A stretch of 30,358 nucleotides of DNA from Nitrospirota bacterium (GTDB taxonomy: Bacteria; Nitrospirota; Nitrospiria; Nitrospirales; UBA8639). The stretch lies in contig JAOUGQ010000003.1 in the NCBI GenBank assembly GCA_029865515.1, positions 1 to 30,358 of the forward strand, read 5' to 3'. Positions 25,980 to 30,358 of this stretch are shown in pieces. A program made the position numbers and the translations under genes. Position 1 is the first letter of the stretch. Every line of letters starts with the position of its first letter. Below the pieces are notes generated by a model, which did not search any database, was not told where the DNA came from, and worked only from the letters and a program-made list of their open reading frames with translations.

Positions 25980-26331
25980 CCCTACGCCCCGAACATCGGT
26001 ATCCCTATCGGCTTGAAAGCCGCCATTCATTCAGAATTTCAATGGCGCCCTCTTTGCCAGCAATTTAGTCTAAACAAAAATCGCATTAAACCTTTAACAC
26101 CTCAAGATGCCCTCAATTTAGATTATCCAGCACCAAATGACCGAAGCACTCGGATTGACGATACACGATTCTTTCATTGACAAAGCCGAATAGCACGTGG
26201 TCTTATCGATGAAAGCTCCAGGACAACATTCGTTATGCGAGCCTTCTCTTTTCGTCCCAAATGGAAAGAGGATCGAGGTAAAGGTAGTGAAAAAATTCAT
26301 TAGATTTATGTAACCAAAGGAGACATCCTTC
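25980..26331. other. Intergenic region after dapB with two hairpins
   Basis: These 352 bases hold CGGCT-TGAA-AGCCG (26009-26022) followed at once by CGCCATT (26021-26027) paired with AATGGCG (26041-26047) over 13 bases. No T-run follows, so they are weak candidates for the end of the dapB transcript. No gene was seen; a minus-strand ORF at 26118-26333 has no coding character. Confidence 0.4.
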
Positions 26332-26565
26332 ATGGATATATTTGGAAAAATTCCCCTCGTTGAAATTCCAGTTCATGTGACACCGGATCAAAAGAAATGG
26401 TTGGACAAAATGGTGGAAGAAGGAAAAATCGCGATTCCACCAGGTGGGACTCTGGAAAAAGGCTCAGTTATTTCTATGTTCATTCGGATGCTCATCCACA
26501 ACGCCATGGAAGAACAGATGCGCCAAGCCGCCATCGACGCCGAAGACGAAGAAGACGATGAATAG
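26332..26565 (+). CDS. Small ribbon-helix-helix-like protein with acidic tail
   Basis: A 77-residue soluble protein. VEIPVHVTPDQKKWLDKMVEEGKI followed by GSVISMFIRMLIHNAMEEQ reads like the strand-helix-helix of an Arc/MetJ-type fold, with about ten extra residues (PPGGTLEK) in the middle. The last ten residues are almost all Asp/Glu. AAAGGAG precedes the ATG at good spacing, so it is very likely expressed. It is convergent with the radical SAM gene that ends at 26670. RHH assignment and any DNA-binding role are inference; the family is not recognised. Confidence 0.7.
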   Translation: MDIFGKIPLVEIPVHVTPDQKKWLDKMVEEGKIAIPPGGTLEKGSVISMFIRMLIHNAMEEQMRQAAIDAEDEEDDE

Positions 26566-26669
26566 GTATGGTTCAACTCTTTTCCGTCGGCTCTTCTGAG
26601 GACATTTAATCTTCAATCCTGTTTCTGTATCCCTAAGTCAGGCCCTAAGGGGTATCAGGAGAAAATCCT

Positions 26670-27740
26670 CTATCTAGCTCGAACGGGCAAGGTTTTTTTC
26701 GTGGGTTGCAGGGGAAAAGGAGGAGGGAGGGGTGTATAGGGATAGCGTTCGCCTCTTATCAGACCTTGCAGAGACCACGATGGTTTAAACTTAAAGTCCC
26801 CTTCGTCTTGCACTTTACATCCTTCACATAATGTTCCACCAATGTTCCCCGCCAGGTACTTGCGCCGGTATGCCGTATAGGATTCTCCCTGCCAGACACT
26901 TTCCACCGATTGGTTCGTTACATTGCCCAAAATAGTTGTTCTCTCCCAATCCACGCAACACAACACAACATCACCATTCCACAAAAGATACGCCTGCCCC
27001 ATCAACCGATCACAATTGGAATAGGGCTTCATCGGTTTAATATTGATGGCTTTGCCATCAACCCAGGGATGAGACCGATTTTCAAGCGTGTGGATTCTGA
27101 CAATTACACCCCTGGAGTTCCAATAATCCCTTATTTCCTCCAGTTCCTGATCCAGCGTTGCGGTATGTACCATTGTCACAGTCACAACCGGTTTCTTGGA
27201 TTTTCCCCGTCTACGGAGTTCAATAAACTGGTTGACCTGATTCAGGTGGGTTTCCCAATCAAGGTTCCCCATACTGGTTTCATAGGTCTCCTTCCGAATA
27301 CCATGAAAACTAATCATGAGACTATCAAGCCCACTCTCAATCAACCGTTGGCCCATATCCGATGTCAAGTAGGTGGCATTCGTGCTAATACTCGTGCTTG
27401 TTCCTCTTCTCTTTCGTTCCGTGATATACCGGATGAGGTCTGGAAGGCGAGGATCCGCTAACGGTTCATTCATGAGATACGGACTGATCCTCCTGACCGG
27501 ATGCTGGACCACCTCATTCACAATCTTGCGAAAAAGATCCTCATCCATGCTTCCCATCGAAAGCCGGTTTGTCGTATGACCATTTGGACAAAATTGACAC
27601 CGGGCGTTGCAACCCGAAAGAGTTTGGATCTGAACAGTCTGGGGAAATGGTGGGACGGGTCGCTCCCCATAGATCCAATGCTTAACAATTGAACGGATGC
27701 CACCGCCATTATCCGACTCGAGAAAATATCGTTTGGCCAT
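26670..27740 (-). CDS. Orphan radical SAM/SPASM-like protein
   Basis: A 356-residue radical SAM enzyme. Core motif CNARCQFC at 44-51, NEPLADP at 91-97 and the barrel segment STNATYLTSDMGQRLIESG. A short SPASM-type region has C243, C261, C262, C305 and C308, so at least one auxiliary iron-sulfur cluster is possible. The last ~35 residues are basic and Pro-rich. The ATG is seven bases after GAGG. Upstream there is a perfect TTGACA (minus strand, plus coordinates 27832-27837) without a clear -10. Substrate and product are unknown; no transporter or obvious precursor peptide lies beside it. Confidence 0.85.
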   Translation of the reverse strand: MAKRYFLESDNGGGIRSIVKHWIYGERPVPPFPQTVQIQTLSGCNARCQFCPNGHTTNRLSMGSMDEDLFRKIVNEVVQHPVRRISPYLMNEPLADPRLPDLIRYITERKRRGTSTSISTNATYLTSDMGQRLIESGLDSLMISFHGIRKETYETSMGNLDWETHLNQVNQFIELRRRGKSKKPVVTVTMVHTATLDQELEEIRDYWNSRGVIVRIHTLENRSHPWVDGKAINIKPMKPYSNCDRLMGQAYLLWNGDVVLCCVDWERTTILGNVTNQSVESVWQGESYTAYRRKYLAGNIGGTLCEGCKVQDEGDFKFKPSWSLQGLIRGERYPYTPLPPPFPLQPTKKTLPVRAR

Positions 27741-28287
27741 GCAATTACCTCACAAATAGATCAATTAGCCGATCCCTCAAGCCGGGAATGATGATACGTT
27801 TATTTGCGGCAAACAACTACCAATCCATTCTTGTCAAAACGCAACAGAAAGATCCAGATTCTTCCCAAAAATAGAATTAATCCGGTACCCTTGGGCACCA
27901 CTTCCCACATCCACCATCGGCACAAAGGGCTTGCGCCAGGCATGTGACGACCCTGTCAAGGGTTCGCTCGAGACTCGGAAGGTCGCCCCACGTGAGCCAC
28001 GATGGGGAAACACCTGCCGCCCTCCCGTGCGAATGGAACTGCATCAAAAAATTCGAGTTGATTGTTTCCCTGCTGATATAAAACCATTCAGGTCCTCGAT
28101 TGATTTTAAAGAGGGTTGGGTTTTGTCAGAAATCCCTCGCGATCCTTTCCCGATTGAAGCGAAGGAACCCCCCGTACATCAATGTTCATACAATTTACCC
28201 TACCGCTACGATTTAACTCCTTACTTTTCTGTTAATGTCAATCTTCTGACCATGAAGAATGTAGAAAGTGTTCGGGAAAATAAATAA
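27741..28287. other. Intergenic region with one doubtful plus-strand ORF
   Basis: The longest frame, 27931-28287 on the plus strand, has 118 codons but a TTG start pressed against AAAGGG; its first internal ATG (residue 35) has no ribosome binding site. The protein is unrecognised and has no clear domain, so I do not call it a gene. The leader of the orphan radical SAM gene lies at the left end. Confidence 0.4.
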
Positions 28288-28309
28288 TCCCCGCCGCAAG
28301 CGGCGGGGA
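28288..28309 (-). terminator. Strong hairpin terminator downstream of the aldehyde dehydrogenase
   Basis: CCCCGCCGC (28289-28297) pairs with GCGGCGGGG (28300-28308), with a flanking T-A pair. Read on the minus strand it lies 42 bases after the aldehyde dehydrogenase stop and is followed by ATTATTTATTTT, giving the T-rich tail of an intrinsic terminator. On the plus strand the tail is not T-rich. Confidence 0.85.
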
Positions 28310-28350
28310 ATATACCCTCAAGTGATTTAAAGGGTAAACCTTACCCAATT

Positions 28351-29859
28351 TTAAGCCAGTTTGGCACAGACCGACTTGACTTCGGTATAGAGATCTAATG
28401 CCTCGTGTCCCATTTCTCTCCCCCAGCCGGATTGTTTATACCCCCCAAATGGCAATGAGGCGTCAAAAACGTTATGGCAATTAATCCAGACCGTTCCGGC
28501 CCGTAGTTGGGCTGCAAGGCGATGCGCCGTACTTAAATCTTTGGTCCAAACGGCAGCCGCCAATCCATAGATATTATTATTGGCCTTAGTGATCACATCG
28601 TCGACATTTGTGAAAGGTTCCGCGCATACCACGGGGCCGAAAATTTCTTCTTGTATGACTTTCATTGTTGAGTTGGTGTTGACCAGCACGGTCGGTTCGA
28701 CAAAATATCCTTTGTCCCCAAACCGTTTTCCGCCCACCACCGCTTCCGCTCCTTCGCCAAATCCTGATTTCAAGTATCCCAGCACACGCTGTTGTTGCTC
28801 ATCAGACACCAACGGCCCCATCTGTGTGGAAGGCTCCAATCCTGGTCCCATTTTTATTTGTTTCGCTTGATCGGCAACTCCGGCCACAACCTTATCGAAA
28901 ATGCTTTTTTCCACATACAACCGGGAACCGGCACAGCAACATTGTCCATGATTAAAGAAAATCGCACTCGCCACCCCGGGAATGCTTGTTTCCAGATCAG
29001 CATCAGGTAAGACCACACTAGGGGATTTTCCTCCGAGTTCCAGTGTGACTTTTTTAAGATTTCCCGAAGCGGCATTCACGATAAGTTTGCCAACCTCGGT
29101 GGAACCGGTGAAGGCCACTTTATCCACATCGGGATGGGCGGCTAAGGCCCCTCCTGCCGTTTCGCCATATCCAGGAACGATATTCACGACTCCTTCGGGA
29201 AATCCCGCCTCCATGATCAACTCTCCCAACCGCAAGACCGACAAGGGGGTTTGTTCAGCCGGTTTCATCACAATAGTACAACCTACCGCCAAAGCAGGGC
29301 CAAGCTTCCATGCTGCCATTAACAAAGGAAAATTCCAGGGGATGATTTGCCCAACGACCCCTATCGGCTCACGAAGGGTATATGCCAGAAATTTCGATCC
29401 TGGCAAATAGGGAACCGAAATGGGAATGGTATTGCCTTCAATTTTGGTCGCCCATCCTGCCATATATCTCAACAGATCGACCGCCAAAGGAATATCGGCA
29501 ACCCGGGCAATAGTTAACGGTTTGCCGTTATCGAGAGATTCCAATTGTGCAAACTCTTCCAGGTTCGATTCCAAAAGGTCTGCCAATCGCCAGATGAGTT
29601 TGCCACGATCGGATGGCGTCATCTTTTCCCATGGGCCTTGTTCAAAGGCCTTCCTAGCAGCTCGCACGGCTAAATCGATATCGGCCTTGTCACCTTCGGC
29701 CACCTGGGCCATCACTTCCCCCGTCGCAGGATCATAAGTGGGAAACATCTTTCCTGATTGTGCGTTGACCCACTGGCCATTGATCAACATTTTTCGTGGA
29801 TGAGATACAAAAGATTGGACATCGGGATGAACCCGTTCGATCGAAGTCGCCATACTCAT
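28351..29859 (-). CDS. NAD(P)-dependent aldehyde dehydrogenase
   Basis: A 502-residue soluble enzyme of the ALDH1/betaine-aldehyde-like class oxidising an aldehyde to an acid. Seen: IIPWNFP with N176, catalytic C308 in FFNHGQCCCAGSR, general base E274 in ELGGKSP, GSTEVG at 252-257, and EEIFGPV and GGYKQSGWGRE near the C-terminus. The frame opens at 29880, but AAGGAGG lies six bases before the ATG at 29859 so that start is chosen; an ATG six bases further in is also possible. The natural substrate cannot be read from the sequence. It is monocistronic with its own terminator. Confidence 0.95.
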   Translation of the reverse strand: MSMATSIERVHPDVQSFVSHPRKMLINGQWVNAQSGKMFPTYDPATGEVMAQVAEGDKADIDLAVRAARKAFEQGPWEKMTPSDRGKLIWRLADLLESNLEEFAQLESLDNGKPLTIARVADIPLAVDLLRYMAGWATKIEGNTIPISVPYLPGSKFLAYTLREPIGVVGQIIPWNFPLLMAAWKLGPALAVGCTIVMKPAEQTPLSVLRLGELIMEAGFPEGVVNIVPGYGETAGGALAAHPDVDKVAFTGSTEVGKLIVNAASGNLKKVTLELGGKSPSVVLPDADLETSIPGVASAIFFNHGQCCCAGSRLYVEKSIFDKVVAGVADQAKQIKMGPGLEPSTQMGPLVSDEQQQRVLGYLKSGFGEGAEAVVGGKRFGDKGYFVEPTVLVNTNSTMKVIQEEIFGPVVCAEPFTNVDDVITKANNNIYGLAAAVWTKDLSTAHRLAAQLRAGTVWINCHNVFDASLPFGGYKQSGWGREMGHEALDLYTEVKSVCAKLA

Positions 29860-29880
29860 GAGTTGCCTCCTTTTCTCCAA

Positions 29881-30354
29881 AAGAAAATTGGCGCTGTCGG
29901 ATTTTAAGAATCAAGTCCCATGAATTAGTTCCTGGGAATAAGGTGGCAAATAAAGCTTTCATTAATGTTTCCCACTTTATTTTTGTTCCCCCATGCATGG
30001 TTGGAAGAATTCAGAATTATGTTTAATTATGACAATCAGTCAATTTCTCTGGCAACTTATGTCTTTTTGTCTTTAATGGCAACCCGTTCGGTTATTACGA
30101 TTAATCCGATGCTGGTCATTCTTTTGAAATGGCTCACAGTTTGATATCCCGTCTAATCTTTTTTCTTACTTCGGATAGATAACTCTAGATAATCTAGGAA
30201 GAGTGTAACTAAAGGAGAAATCTTTCCGATACCACTGGCATGACAAAACATGGATGACTTCGCTCCCACAGCTAGCTTTATCCCGGATTCAGCAGTAGGG
30301 TTTTAAGATGGTAGACTTGCGGCCACTGTTGTCCTTCTCTGACAAGGAGGTCTC
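29881..30354. other. Divergent intergenic region at the right edge
   Basis: This region separates the leftward aldehyde dehydrogenase from a rightward gene at the edge. It contains the palindrome CTAGATAATCTAG (30185-30197) and a tiny ORF (30250-30306). No other gene, tRNA or repeat was seen. Confidence 0.5.
30185..30197. promoter_or_regulatory. Palindrome CTAGAT-A-ATCTAG
   Basis: A perfect six-base inverted repeat around a central A, about 157 bases upstream of the edge gene. It could be a dimeric regulator's site; nothing else in the window repeats it clearly. Confidence 0.3.
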
Positions 30355-30358
30355 ATGG
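30355..30358 (+). CDS. Start of a gene running off the right edge
   Basis: AAGGAGG at 30344-30350 followed four bases later by ATGG at the very end of the window strongly suggests a rightward start codon. Only one codon is visible, so the product cannot be named. Confidence 0.5.

Noticed and set aside
26009..26047. Intrinsic terminator after dapB
   Set aside because: Two hairpins exist but no T-run follows either, so they are described only as inverted repeats.
26332..27740. RiPP-type pair of small peptide and radical SAM/SPASM enzyme
   Set aside because: The small protein is convergent rather than co-oriented, lacks Cys and a leader-core layout, and looks like a folded RHH-type protein; no transporter or recognition-domain protein is nearby.
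27931..28287. 118-codon plus-strand ORF before the terminator hairpin
   Set aside because: TTG start with no usable spacing to a ribosome binding site, no recognisable domain, and the hairpin after it is better explained as the terminator of the opposing gene.
1..30358. Mobile element, prophage or CRISPR array
   Set aside because: No transposase, integrase, phage structural gene, terminal repeats or regularly spaced repeats were found.

Overview
The window is about 30 kb of ordinary-looking bacterial chromosome: dense housekeeping genes, long in-frame ORFs, usable Shine-Dalgarno sites and moderate GC with AT-rich intergenic patches. No rRNA, tRNA, CRISPR array, transposase, integrase or prophage gene was seen. 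Gene content suggests a Nitrospirota (Nitrospira-like) chemolithotroph: several radical-SAM enzymes, a universal-stress fusion with PCP_red domains, a c-type cytochrome, and S-adenosylhomocysteinase beside MetK. This assignment is inferred from gene content and rests on no database search.

Layout. 1-1053: a divergent upstream region, with a probable ribosome binding site for a minus-strand gene lying just left of the window, plus one doubtful small minus-strand ORF. 1054-4634 (+): metallo-beta-lactamase-fold hydrolase with a helix-turn-helix-like N-terminus, M50 membrane protease, M20 peptidase. 4655-6558 (-): small cytochrome c and ribosome-assembly GTPase Der. 6847-10848 (-): a tightly overlapping three-gene operon encoding a tandem universal-stress protein with three PCP_red domains and a rubredoxin-like knuckle, an AhbD/NirJ-like radical SAM/SPASM protein that also ends in a PCP_red domain, and a four-helix CopD/HemJ-like membrane protein. 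10849-11618: a long AT-rich divergent intergenic region with several inverted repeats. 11619-14250 (+): metK and ahcY (methyl cycle), separated by an intrinsic terminator. 14676-15536 (+): fatty acid desaturase.

15704-25979 (+): a collinear amino-acid cluster argD-argF-argG-argH, LptM-like lipoprotein, B12-type radical SAM protein, lysA-dapA-dapB. Junctions are mostly short or overlapping. The arginine genes cover acetylornithine aminotransferase through argininosuccinate lyase. The lysine genes cover the first two diaminopimelate-branch steps and the final decarboxylation.

26332-30358: a small ribbon-helix-helix-like acidic protein (+), an orphan radical SAM/SPASM protein (-), an aldehyde dehydrogenase (-) with a strong hairpin terminator, and the first codon of a rightward gene at the very edge.

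The most unusual content is the 6847-10848 operon. Four copies of a domain named for the dark-operative protochlorophyllide reductase subunit BchB sit in two adjacent genes, next to a heme-type radical SAM core, a rubredoxin-like metal site and a CopD/HemJ-like membrane protein. I propose this as a candidate tetrapyrrole- or redox-related system. The second most unusual item is a cobalamin-type radical SAM enzyme with an extra C-terminal STAS-like domain, translationally coupled to lysA.
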